From NCBI RefSeq assembly GCF_014636315.1, contig NZ_BMED01000002.1:620001-684000 (forward strand): 64,000 bases of DNA. The letters run 5' to 3'. Source of the DNA: Parundibacterium terreum (GTDB lineage Bacteria > Pseudomonadota > Gammaproteobacteria > Burkholderiales > Burkholderiaceae_D). The first letter of the stretch is position 1. Each line of letters begins with the position of its first letter. The notes beneath the pieces were generated by a model. It was given only the letters and a program-made list of their open reading frames with translations, made no database searches and had not been told where the DNA came from. Shown here piece by piece: positions 1 through 8,756 of this stretch. Both the position numbers and the translations under genes were made by a program.

Positions 1-1
1 T

Positions 2-910
2 GCCTATGATTTCGTACGTAATACAATCCGCTTATTCGCGGAAGGTCGTAGCGCCATTGTAGTACCTGCGCCGGAAGCTCCCTTGTCAGCCCTTTTGCTA
101 GCCCAATATTGGGAAGAAGTAGATAGTCCTGCTGGGAGCCTGCAGGTTTTAACCACCAGCAGTCAAGAAGAAGTCTGTCAACAATTCATCGCCGATGCGC
201 GTATTCAGTCGATGGATATTTCCGGAAACTCCAAAAATGCCAGAGCGCTATATGAAAGCGCAATTAGAAAGAACCGGTCTGCTACCCTAGATACCGCGCG
301 ACCAGTCCCGTATTTCGTTTTTGCGGATGCAGATATTGATGTCGCGGCCGCGATAATTGTAGAGACCGTTTTGGGAATCTCCGCCCAACCATCGGTATTG
401 GCACCATATGTCTATGTCTGCGCGTCTGTCTGTGCCGAGTTGGGCGATAGAATTGTCTCTATACTGGACAAGTTTCACGTTGGAAACCCGTTTGAAGAAA
501 AGACTCAAATCGGGCCGTTATTAAATACAGCAACATCTGCTGATCTCGACATATACGTAGAAGACGCAATAACTAGCGGAGCCCGGCTTTTTTATAGAAA
601 ACCGCGCACCGGTCTGATCTCCTATCCAATCGTCCTGCAAAGCGAAGCCACTAACGTACACCTGTCGAACGGACGCCTGCTTGGGCCGGTTCTCCTAATG
701 TCAACCTTCGATTCCGATCGCCAATTGCGCGGAATTGCCGATGGATTCTCGGGTACGCCGTTGGTCCACTACTGGTCTTGCAGTGGAAAGAGTATGGTTG
801 AAATGCAAGCGAAACTAAGCGACAGTACATTTAGAATGAATGTGTCACGAATCCCGAGTGTAGAGGAAATTTCTACCATGGCAGCAACAGACTTGCTGGC
901 AAGACGTTGA
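2..910 (+). CDS. Aldehyde dehydrogenase-like protein, catalytic residues altered (5' end outside window)
   Basis: The reading frame is open to the window edge, so the N-terminus is missing. Visible ALDH landmarks are APEAPLSALLLAQYW (substrate/cofactor segment), FADADIDVAAA, VGNPFEEKTQIGPL and a late LLGPV. The catalytic signature normally read as G-Q-x-C appears here as A-Q-P-S (in GISAQPSVLAPYVYV), so the nucleophilic Cys position is Ser. The catalytic Glu of ELGG aligns with Asp in DTAR, and the cofactor Glu of EEIFGP aligns with Arg in GRLLGP. The FTGS nucleotide-binding turn is also degraded. The fold assignment is fairly secure, but normal NAD-dependent aldehyde oxidation is unlikely. 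It lies 106 bp upstream of a same-strand FAD/Fe-S dehydrogenase. Base composition is more AT-rich than the genes after 16 kb. Confidence 0.72.
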   Translation, partial: AYDFVRNTIRLFAEGRSAIVVPAPEAPLSALLLAQYWEEVDSPAGSLQVLTTSSQEEVCQQFIADARIQSMDISGNSKNARALYESAIRKNRSATLDTARPVPYFVFADADIDVAAAIIVETVLGISAQPSVLAPYVYVCASVCAELGDRIVSILDKFHVGNPFEEKTQIGPLLNTATSADLDIYVEDAITSGARLFYRKPRTGLISYPIVLQSEATNVHLSNGRLLGPVLLMSTFDSDRQLRGIADGFSGTPLVHYWSCSGKSMVEMQAKLSDSTFRMNVSRIPSVEEISTMAATDLLARR

Positions 911-1016
911 CATCGGATTCAATATGATTTCTATGAAGCCTATATCGCCCGAACCATAAGAATCGGGACTCCCCCGGTTTAACCCCAGATCCTAGCTCAC
1001 GCAACAAAAAATCACT

Positions 1017-3920
1017 ATGTATACCCAAACACCGACAGATTTGAACCGACTCCTTCGACTGCAAGATAGATTGAAGCGACATACGACGGCGGAAGTGAAG
1101 TTTGATGCAGGAACCCGCGCGGTCTATGCGTCTGAAGCTTCAAACTATCGCCAGGTTCCCATTGGTGTTGTCGTGCCTCGCACTGTAGATGATTTCGTTG
1201 CAGCGATATCAGAGTGCGCAGCTGCAGACCTGCCGATCTTGTCGCGGGGGGCGGGAACTTCTATGTGTGGACAATCCGTGAATGTCGCAGTCATCATAGA
1301 TCATTCGAAATATCTCACTGCAATACACGAAGTAGACGCCGCTAGGCGTATCGCCAGAGTTGAACCAGGTGTCATTTGCGATCAACTAAAAACCACGGCG
1401 GCTAAGTACGGGTTAACTTTTGGCCCTGATCCTGCCACACACAGCCGGTGCACAATTGGTGGAATGATCGGAAACAACTCATGCGGAGCGCACTCCGTAA
1501 TGGCGGGTAAAACTGTCGAAAACATAGAGCGGCTGGAGATCATGACCTATGATGGTGCTCGCTTTTGGGTAGGCGCTACAGATGATGCCGCATTCGACGA
1601 TCACATTCGAGCGGGCGGCCGTCGGGCGGAAATTGTCCAAAGCCTGAAAGATCTCGTTAACAAGTACGAACACGACATTCGGAAAGGTTTTCCAGCGCTA
1701 AAAAGAAGGGTTTCTGGTTACAACCTCGATCAGCTATTGCCAGAAAACGGATTCAACCTTGCGAGGGCCTTGGTCGGTGTCGAGGGGAGCTGCGTCGCGG
1801 TCCTGCATGCGGAAACCAAGCTTGTCATGAATCCAAAGAGCCGTGTCTTGGCCGTATTCGGCTTCGATGATATTTATCATGCAGCGGACGCTGTCCCTCA
1901 ACTTCTTCCGTTCAAACCAATTGCTATGGAAGGATTGGATGAGGGAATCATCGGCGGACTGAGATCACGCGGTCTAAGAATTGCAGATCTGGCGGAACTT
2001 CCACATGGACAGGCTTGGTTAATGGTGGAATTTGGCGGCGCCTCTACTGTCGAAGCCACAGCAGCGGCCGAAAGTGCTGCAGCTCGGGTTGACGCACTTC
2101 CAGGTCAAGCTACCGTGAGGGTAATTACGGACGCGGCTTTAATGGGGCGGATTTGGACAATCCGTGAGACTGGTGCCTCTGCCACATCGCTGTCTGACGA
2201 TCCAGAACAAACCGACCCTGTCGTGGGATGGGAAGATGCTGCAGTAGAGCCCGCACAGCTTGGCGCATATCTCCGCGAATTCTCAGCGCTTGTCGCCAAA
2301 TTCGGATACAAGACTAGCCTGTACGGTCACTTTGGCGACGGGTGCATTCACTCTCGAATTACGTTCGATTTAAAATCGGATCGCGGCATCGCGACATGGC
2401 GCGCATTCCTGGAAGAAGCGGCTCATTTGGTCGTGAAATATCAGGGTTCTCTTTCTGGCGAGCACGGTGACGGTCAAGCAAAGGGAGAGTTCTTAAAGAT
2501 CATGTACTCTCCCCAGCTAATGCAGGCATTCTCGGATTTCAAGAAGATTTGGGATCCCAAAAATAAAATGAATCCAGGAAAATTGATTCATGCAATGCGG
2601 GTAGATGAAAATTTGAGGATGGGGCCAGACTACGAGCGCAAGCAACTCGACAGCGAATTCAGCTATGGTGGTGCCAACGGACAAGGATTTGCTCGTGCAA
2701 CGGAGCGTTGTATAGGAATGGGGAAATGTCGCTCCATTGAGGGGGGAACCATGTGCCCTAGCTTCAGAGCAACGAGAGAAGAGAAGTATTCGACTCGTGG
2801 CCGGGCTCGGCTTTTCTTTGAACTACTGAAAGGTGAAGTGATCAAAGATGGTTGGGCCAGTGAAGAAATCAAGGATTCTCTGGACTTGTGCCTAGGCTGC
2901 AAAGGATGCAAAGCCGATTGCCCAACCAATGTCGATATCCCTAAGTACAAGGCTGAGTTCCTATCTAAATATTACAAGTCTAAGAATCGCGGAGTAATGG
3001 ACGTTGTTATTGGCCGTATCGGTGAATGGCTGCCGTATGCGCAAACCGGCAGCGGATTGCTGAATAGTCTAATGAGAAACCGGTTGATACGAAAAGTCGC
3101 AAAAACCGTCGCTGGATTGACGCCAGACGTTAAATTTCCGGCTATCGCTGATAGTAACTTTCGCTCTGGACAGACTGCCCAAAGACTGCTGCGGGAAAAT
3201 GGGACATCGGGAGATCAGAATTCGGTCGTCCTCTGGACCGACACGTTTAACAATGGCTTTTCACCATCCGTTCTAGAGGCCGCGGTCTCCGTGATCGAGC
3301 GGGCCGGTTTTCATGTCCAGTTATTGGAAAAGCATACTTGTTGCGGAAGACCGTATTTCGATGTGGGAATGCTGGAGAGTGCGCGAAAAAATATAATTGC
3401 CATTACCGACCAATTGCGTCGATACCTTGATAGAAAAATCCCGATCGTGATTTTGGAGCCAAGCTGCCTATCAGTGTTTCGGGACGAGATGCCGGCACTG
3501 TATCCGCTTAACGTGGACGTAACACGATTGTCTGAATCGGTTCAGACGCTTGCAGAATTTGTTGCAGCTAACAAGATCGCGATGCCAACGCAGTCCCTTC
3601 CGTTAAAAGTACATGGGCACTGCCACCAGAAAGCTTGCGGCGGAATGGGGGCGGAGCAAAAGTTGCTTAATGAACTTGATCCGAATAGCAAAATACTTCC
3701 AACCGGTTGCTGCGGTATGGCCGGTGGGTATGGATATCACCAAAAGACCGCGGACGTAGCTCGGCGCATCGGAGAGACCGAATTAAAACCGCATATTGAA
3801 GGAAACGACCGGGAAAACACTATCATCGCCGATGGGTTTAGCTGTAGATCTCAGATAGCGAATGTGAGTGGCAGGAAAGCAATCCATTTGGCAGAATGGC
3901 TGAACCAAATTCATGAATGA
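1017..3920 (+). CDS. FAD-binding and (4Fe-4S)-binding dehydrogenase, YdiJ/D-lactate dehydrogenase type
   Basis: This 967-residue flavo-iron-sulfur protein probably oxidises a D-2-hydroxy acid (D-2-hydroxyglutarate or D-lactate class) and passes electrons to the respiratory chain. Domains in order: an FAD-binding PCMH-type domain (about 45-190, with RGAGTSMCGQ near residue 77 and GGMIGNNSCGAHS); an FAD-oxidase C-terminal domain (about 190-530, with YGHFGDGCIHSR and GEHGDGQAKGEF); a two-cluster ferredoxin segment (CIGMGKC from residue 565, CLGCKGCKADCP from residue 625); and two CCG-type cysteine-rich modules (TCCG near 775, TGCCGMAGG near 898). Length and order match YdiJ-family proteins. The ATG at 1017 has no strong Shine-Dalgarno. 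The substrate cannot be read from the sequence; the D-2-hydroxyglutarate idea rests on the family. Confidence 0.88.
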   Translation: MYTQTPTDLNRLLRLQDRLKRHTTAEVKFDAGTRAVYASEASNYRQVPIGVVVPRTVDDFVAAISECAAADLPILSRGAGTSMCGQSVNVAVIIDHSKYLTAIHEVDAARRIARVEPGVICDQLKTTAAKYGLTFGPDPATHSRCTIGGMIGNNSCGAHSVMAGKTVENIERLEIMTYDGARFWVGATDDAAFDDHIRAGGRRAEIVQSLKDLVNKYEHDIRKGFPALKRRVSGYNLDQLLPENGFNLARALVGVEGSCVAVLHAETKLVMNPKSRVLAVFGFDDIYHAADAVPQLLPFKPIAMEGLDEGIIGGLRSRGLRIADLAELPHGQAWLMVEFGGASTVEATAAAESAAARVDALPGQATVRVITDAALMGRIWTIRETGASATSLSDDPEQTDPVVGWEDAAVEPAQLGAYLREFSALVAKFGYKTSLYGHFGDGCIHSRITFDLKSDRGIATWRAFLEEAAHLVVKYQGSLSGEHGDGQAKGEFLKIMYSPQLMQAFSDFKKIWDPKNKMNPGKLIHAMRVDENLRMGPDYERKQLDSEFSYGGANGQGFARATERCIGMGKCRSIEGGTMCPSFRATREEKYSTRGRARLFFELLKGEVIKDGWASEEIKDSLDLCLGCKGCKADCPTNVDIPKYKAEFLSKYYKSKNRGVMDVVIGRIGEWLPYAQTGSGLLNSLMRNRLIRKVAKTVAGLTPDVKFPAIADSNFRSGQTAQRLLRENGTSGDQNSVVLWTDTFNNGFSPSVLEAAVSVIERAGFHVQLLEKHTCCGRPYFDVGMLESARKNIIAITDQLRRYLDRKIPIVILEPSCLSVFRDEMPALYPLNVDVTRLSESVQTLAEFVAANKIAMPTQSLPLKVHGHCHQKACGGMGAEQKLLNELDPNSKILPTGCCGMAGGYGYHQKTADVARRIGETELKPHIEGNDRENTIIADGFSCRSQIANVSGRKAIHLAEWLNQIHE

Positions 3921-4235
3921 GTATATTATTATTTTACCGGGCAACAATTTTGCGCTTGCATCGAATATGAATTTAAACCAAATACATTTATTCTTAGAAT
4001 GACCTTAGTATCGTGAGATCTCGACGCCGCTCCTATATCTTGTGTTCATACTACCGGAAGGAAATTTGATACCGCGTATTGATTAGCAATATGATTTCTC
4101 CGAACTTTTGTGCGCTTTCGGCTTAGACTTATCGCAGACCTTCAATAAAGAAATCCTTTGCAACAGGCTTTCGCTATAAATTACGCCGTTCCAATATCGG
4201 CACTAATTACGTGCGCCATACTCAAAAACTATGCA
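3921..4235. other. Intergenic region without recognised gene
   Basis: AT-rich spacer between the FAD/Fe-S dehydrogenase and the acetyltransferase. The acetyltransferase frame is open back to a TTG at 4158, but this extension does not look like part of the domain. No convincing terminator or promoter was identified. Confidence 0.5.
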
Positions 4236-4775
4236 ATGACTGTTCCTACTCTCGAAACGCCCCGCCTAATATTGACGCAAAATTGCCAAGAGGATTGGCC
4301 ACTCTTTCTCCAACTTGAACGCGATCCAGATGTTCTTCGCTATATTTCCGACCAACGCAGCGAAGAGGAATTGCGAAATCGATTTGCCCGTCGATTACCG
4401 GTATGGTCAAAATTGTCTGAGCAGTGGCTAGGATTAACCGTTAAAGAGAAAAAAAGTGGGATTAAGATAGGTATGCATGGCTTTATGCCGATGTGGCAGC
4501 CCTATCGCCAAGCTGAATTAGGTTATTCGTTTCTGCCTGACTGGCATGGCCACGGATATGCATCAGAAGCTACGCGTGCTGTAATCGAATTTGCATTCGC
4601 TATTTGTGGTTTCCACAAGTTAACCGCAACTGTTACCTCCGGGAATAATGAGTCGGTAAAACTACTGCAAAAGGTCGGTTTTTTGCAAGAAGGATGTTTG
4701 CGCGACAATTTCATAATTGGCGGAAATTGGTATGATGATTTGAAGTTCGGTCTTTTGGAGAGAGATAGGAAATAG
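4236..4775 (+). CDS. GNAT family N-acetyltransferase (RimJ/RimL-like)
   Basis: A 179-residue protein of the ribosomal-protein-type acetyltransferase branch. It starts with the typical TLETPRLILT strand. The acetyl-CoA binding region reads LGYSFLPDWHGHGYASEATRA, followed by the conserved NNESVKLLQKVGF segment and a WYDDLKFGLL end. The ATG at 4236 was chosen because the family normally begins a few residues before ETPRL; an upstream TTG at 4158 would add 26 atypical residues. The acceptor (protein N-terminus or small amine) is unknown. The gene ends 7 bp before an IS relic, so its downstream context has been rearranged. Confidence 0.85.
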   Translation: MTVPTLETPRLILTQNCQEDWPLFLQLERDPDVLRYISDQRSEEELRNRFARRLPVWSKLSEQWLGLTVKEKKSGIKIGMHGFMPMWQPYRQAELGYSFLPDWHGHGYASEATRAVIEFAFAICGFHKLTATVTSGNNESVKLLQKVGFLQEGCLRDNFIIGGNWYDDLKFGLLERDRK

Positions 4776-4782
4776 AGAGCGT

Positions 4783-5068
4783 CAGTTGATTTGCAGAGAT
4801 GAAGCCTACACCACCGATCCGAGCAAACTAGCATTTCATCCACTTCGTGTATGGAGGCCGCTATGAATATCGATACTCTCGAGATTTTTTTGGCGAAGCG
4901 TGTGTTTCAACTTCACGGTGCGGATCGGCGAGGTCAACTATTGCATTAGTTCCAAGGTAATGTGCACCGAGTTGCTCAGCGTCGTGCGTAGGCTCAGTCT
5001 CCGTGTTATCGCCATGGAGGTGCTCTACCTGAATACTGGCTAAATGCGAAGGCGAGATGACAATCAGC
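4783..5068 (+). mobile_element. Relic of an IS110/IS1111-type element with internal deletion
   Basis: The segment matches the left end and transposase start of the intact element at 14229-15614 (opposite strand). Shared parts are the end AGCAAACTAGCATTTCATCC, the start ATGAATATCGATA (4863) and the codons for LAKRVFQLHGADRRG. Similarity runs to about 5026 (GCCATGGAGG). After about six unmatched bases, ATACTGGCTAAATGCGAAGG (5033 on) matches a position about 315 bp further into the intact transposase, then similarity ends near 5068. This is a 5' fragment joined to a middle fragment with the rest lost. An in-frame stop and sequence drift show it is dead. The subterminal repeat is decayed compared with the intact copy. 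Confidence 0.82.
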
Positions 5069-5151
5069 TTGTCCGGCGCGCCGAACCGTCAGAGGACGTA
5101 GAAGTGAACGCCACAACTGGCGGTCACCCCATTTCGGAATGCGAGCTAGCT

Positions 5152-6060
5152 CTACTGGCGATGGCTAGGCGTGGCGTCACGCCAGCGCGCTGCCAGATAT
5201 TCGACAAAGATCGTGGCGGCGAGCCCCATGCGGCGCTGCGGCCGCACGCAATAGACGCCGGTTTCGCGGCCAGTCCATTGCGGTAGTACTTGCGTCAGAT
5301 CGCCGGCACGAATCGCTGCCGCCATAGTCACGAAGGAATGAAAGGCAATCCCCAAGCCGTCCATGCATAGCCGCCGGATAGCGTCTGCATTATCCCCCTT
5401 TATGCGGCCGTGCGGCTCTAGCGTCCGCTCCTCCCCTTCACAAAACAGGCGCCAAAGTTTTCCGTCCTGGCTGGAACTGGACACCAAGCACTGATGCTGG
5501 TAGAGATCCTCCAACGCGGTCGGTATTCCGTATCGATTGAGATAAGCTGGCGCTGCCACCAGAATGCGACGGTTATCCAGCAGCTTATGCGCGACCAGCG
5601 ATGAATTCTTTAGGCGACCTATGCGCAGCGCCAGCATGACGCCATCAGCGACCAGATCAACATAGCCGTCGCTCAGACGCAAGTCCAGCTGTACTTGGGG
5701 GCAAGCCTCCAGAAAGCCGGCCAAGTGAGGTACTACATGACTGTGGCCGAAGGCTACTGGCGCGCTGACTACTAGGGTGCCGCGCGGCACGTCCTGCTCA
5801 TCCCGCACCATCTCGTAGGCCCCTCGGACTTGCGCTAGCGCATTACTGCACTCGGCAAAATAACGCTGACCGGAGTCGGTTAACGACATCGCTCGTGTGG
5901 TTCGATTCAAAAGCGTGGTGCCTAGATGTTGCTCTAGCGCCTTGACCAGTCGACTGGCTGATGAGGGTGTCATAGCCAGCGCGTCAGCGGCGCGAACAAA
6001 ACTACCGTGCTCAACCACGGTGACAAAGGTACGCACCAGGTGAAGTGAAGGTTCGCCCAT
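5152..6060 (-). CDS. LysR family transcriptional regulator
   Basis: A 302-residue LysR regulator: winged helix-turn-helix at about 5-65 (FVTVVEHGSFVRAADALAM, SSASRLVKALE, LLNRTTRAMSLT), then the periplasmic-binding-like effector domain (GTLVVSAPVAFGH, RRILVAAPAYLNR). It belongs to the CrgA/DsdC-like branch common in proteobacteria. It is transcribed divergently from the PEP-mutase-family gene with 88 bp between start codons, the usual layout for LysR control of the neighbour. The effector is unknown. A 16-codon piece closely resembling its N-terminus is found at 12178-12240. Confidence 0.9.
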   Translation of the reverse strand: MGEPSLHLVRTFVTVVEHGSFVRAADALAMTPSSASRLVKALEQHLGTTLLNRTTRAMSLTDSGQRYFAECSNALAQVRGAYEMVRDEQDVPRGTLVVSAPVAFGHSHVVPHLAGFLEACPQVQLDLRLSDGYVDLVADGVMLALRIGRLKNSSLVAHKLLDNRRILVAAPAYLNRYGIPTALEDLYQHQCLVSSSSQDGKLWRLFCEGEERTLEPHGRIKGDNADAIRRLCMDGLGIAFHSFVTMAAAIRAGDLTQVLPQWTGRETGVYCVRPQRRMGLAATIFVEYLAARWRDATPSHRQ

Positions 6061-6148
6061 TGCTACCTCGCAGGAATTAATGAATGTTATTGTTGGCTAT
6101 TATCAAGAAAAATACACATGATTACAATTGTTCTTTTTGGAGCAAATC

Positions 6149-6952
6149 ATGCAAACCTCTCAATCGGCAGCCGCATTTCGCGAACTTCACTACCAGGCTA
6201 CCCCTGTGCTCTTGCCAAATGCCTGGGACGCCGGCAGCGCGCGCTTGATCGAGAGCCTTGGCGCCGCTGCAATTGCCACCACCAGCGCGGGCGTGGCGTG
6301 GTCACTGGGTTACCGTGACGGCAACGCACTACCGGTCGAAGTGTATGCAGCGCGTGCAGCATCCATTTCCCGCGTGATTTCGGTGCCGCTGAGTGTCGAT
6401 ATTGAGGGCGGTTATGCAGATGATCCGGCCAAGGTCGCTGAGACGGTGTCGCGGCTCATCGATGCCGGCACTGTCGGCATCAACATCGAGGATGGCGTCG
6501 GATCGCCGGATCTGCTATGCCGCAAGGTCGAGGCGGTAAGGGCAGTTGGCGAGCGTTGCGGTGTTCCCCTGTATATCAATGTTCGTACGGACGTCTATGC
6601 ACGCGGCTTGGCACCGGAGGGGCAACGGGTGACAGAGGTATTGGCGCGAGCGCGAGGATACCGCACAGCTGGCGCCGATGGCTTGTTTGTGCTGGGTTTG
6701 GTCAAATCCGAGGAAATGAGTGCTATCGCCCGAGACAGCGGCCTACTGTTGAACGTGATCGTCTGGCCTGAGCTTCCACCGCTCGATGCCTTGGCGGAAT
6801 TTGGTGTGCGCCGAGTCAGCGTTGGTTCGTGGTTTCCGCAAACGCTATGGGCGCACACCGCACAATTGGTCCGAGGATTCCTGCGAGACGGTGCCCTCAC
6901 ACCAATGATTGCGGACGCAACGCCTTACTCGGAAGTCAACAAGACGTTCTGA
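6149..6952 (+). CDS. Isocitrate lyase/PEP mutase family protein
   Basis: A 267-residue TIM-barrel protein of the PEP mutase/isocitrate lyase superfamily, which cleaves or rearranges C-C or C-P bonds of 2-oxo or hydroxy acids with Mg2+. Landmarks are LLPNAWDAGSARL, the metal/substrate loop SVDIEGGYADDPAKVAE, GINIEDG and YINVRTDVY. The ATG at 6149 is preceded by GGAG at good spacing; an upstream TTG at 6128 would add seven residues with no better signal. Many single-domain relatives of this size are annotated as carboxyvinyl-carboxyphosphonate mutase or oxaloacetate decarboxylase, so the substrate is left open. The divergent LysR gene is the likely regulator. Confidence 0.88.
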   Translation: MQTSQSAAAFRELHYQATPVLLPNAWDAGSARLIESLGAAAIATTSAGVAWSLGYRDGNALPVEVYAARAASISRVISVPLSVDIEGGYADDPAKVAETVSRLIDAGTVGINIEDGVGSPDLLCRKVEAVRAVGERCGVPLYINVRTDVYARGLAPEGQRVTEVLARARGYRTAGADGLFVLGLVKSEEMSAIARDSGLLLNVIVWPELPPLDALAEFGVRRVSVGSWFPQTLWAHTAQLVRGFLRDGALTPMIADATPYSEVNKTF

Positions 6953-7673
6953 ATCATCGGAATTTTCCCGAAGCAGCATAGGGGATGCGGAGTTTATGAA
7001 TATACGGAATGGCGGACGAGAAAACCGAACAGCATTGGTAATTTTTCGCCAATCGCCGCAATGAAGACGGTTGCCATCGAGTCACGACAAACGAATCGGA
7101 ATCCGATGCGATCTACCGGCATTTTATCGCTCCGTCTCTCTGTGACAGTTTCAACGTCGTTGAAGAATGAGTTATTCTATCCACGCGGCCATGGAATCAA
7201 TGTTCTCATTGGGTCGAGTGCCATCGACTACAACCAGCGGGAGTCGACCAGTGCGCCTTTGTGAGTCTATCGGACTAGTTCACACTCAAAACTGAATAGG
7301 AAGGCATCGTGTCTACTCAGACAAGGGACCAGGTTGTAGAATCTCCAAGCCAGCGGCGCCCAAGTTAAGGCTCGGGTACGCCGGTACGATAAACGTGCTG
7401 GCTAAATCGAAGTATTGAACGGCCAACCGGAAAGGGTACAACGCAGCGCTAAAGGCGCACGGCTCGCTACTCATCTAGCTGGACCAGGACATGTGCTGGC
7501 TCGGCAGTGCCAACGGCAAACTTGGGCTTAGTCTATGTCGTCCGGTTCGAAATTTGGGTGTGATACGCGTTTGCGAAGGAATCCTTACGCCTTAAATTCA
7601 AGGTGACCAAGTAAGAACAGTTTCTATAAGGACTTTGTGTCGCACGCCCTTCGCTTGAACCACGCCAAATAGA
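6953..7673. other. Gene-free interval, possible decayed sequence
   Basis: About 720 bp between the PEP-mutase-family gene and the convergent LysE gene. Short open frames (for example 7061-7264, +) show no recognisable protein signature. The middle and right parts look like decayed coding sequence, with fragments in shifting frames interrupted by stops, but no family could be named. No clear terminator hairpin was seen. Confidence 0.45.
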
Positions 7674-8306
7674 CTACTTCCGTCCATCGAGTGCCATGCG
7701 GAGGGCTAGTCCGGCCAGCATCGTGCCCATCAACCAACGTTGCAGCTTGAGCCAGGTAGGACGAGTGCGAAGGAAGCTTGATATAGATCCGGCCGCGCAG
7801 GCAATCAGGGCATTCACCGTCACGCTGATGACGATTTGGACGCTGCCCAGGGTGATAGCCTGGCCCAACACGCTACCTTGCTGCGGATCTATAAATTGGG
7901 GTAACAGCGACAGATACAGCATTGCCGCCTTGGGATTGAGCAAATTGGTCATGAAACCCATCGCATACAAGCGGCGTGGGCTGTCTTGCGCCAGTTCGCG
8001 CACCTGAAAGGGTGAGCGGCCGCCCGGCTTCAAGGCTTGCCAGGCCATGTACAGCAAGTAGGCGGCGCCTGCGAAGCGCAGTGCATCGTAGGCGAACGGT
8101 ACCGCGAGCAAGAGCGCTGTGATGCCGAGGGCGGACGCGAACATGTACACGATGAAGGCCGAAGCGACTCCGCCGAGCGAGATCAGGCCGGCGTTGCGGC
8201 CTTGGCAGATTGAGCGCGAGACGAGGTACATCATATTCGGTCCCGGCGTAATCACCATACCGAGTGCCACCAGAGAAAAGCCCATTAATGCGGGAACTGC
8301 AACCAT
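7674..8306 (-). CDS. LysE/RhtB family amino-acid exporter
   Basis: A 210-residue inner-membrane protein with about six hydrophobic segments and the N-terminal family signature GMVITPGPNMMYLVSRS. Further family features are GLISLGGVASAF, the segment AGAAYLLYMAWQALK and the NLLNPKAAMLYLS motif. Members export amino acids such as lysine, threonine, homoserine or cysteine derivatives by proton exchange; the substrate is not predictable here. The ATG at 8306 follows GGAGATCAAG. It stands alone, convergent with the upstream gene and with 450 bp of non-coding DNA upstream. Confidence 0.9.
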   Translation of the reverse strand: MVAVPALMGFSLVALGMVITPGPNMMYLVSRSICQGRNAGLISLGGVASAFIVYMFASALGITALLLAVPFAYDALRFAGAAYLLYMAWQALKPGGRSPFQVRELAQDSPRRLYAMGFMTNLLNPKAAMLYLSLLPQFIDPQQGSVLGQAITLGSVQIVISVTVNALIACAAGSISSFLRTRPTWLKLQRWLMGTMLAGLALRMALDGRK

Positions 8307-8756
8307 CTTGATCTCCGATACGAATTTTTTCGAAGTTTGATTATGCCAGGGTCTGCCGCACCGCGCTGTCAGGCCGGCAACAACTTTATGTTGAAGGGGG
8401 ACAGCAAGAATTCCTTCGCAAATGAATAAAATATCAAAAAAATCGCGATCTCATGGAATCTCTGAGCTACTCGACGACCGAAACTGCGGCCATACAGCCG
8501 CACTTAACGGTTCACCGAGCCGGCAATTCGCAGCAAGTATGGTGAGAGTTGGCGGTTGTGCAATCCGCCTCGAAGATCCGATCGTTATTTAGCAATCGGA
8601 TCAAACCGAAGCAAACGGCCGAGATTCGCGAGCGAAGGCTTGCCGAAATGAGTCATCAATTGAAATTAGCGTGAGCAGTCGCGCCCGTTGCAGCTATCGT
8701 GACTCGAAATCGACATCTAATGGAGCACCACCATTTTCAAATGTGAGCCACTACCG
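8307..8756. other. Intergenic region without recognised gene
   Basis: A 450-bp spacer between the LysE exporter and a LysR gene on the same strand. It contains no open frame with protein character and no obvious hairpin terminator. The part nearest 8306 must hold the exporter promoter, but no strong consensus was found. Confidence 0.4.

Noticed and set aside
7061..7264. Small protein-coding gene
   Set aside because: No start signal, no recognisable sequence and surrounding DNA looks decayed.
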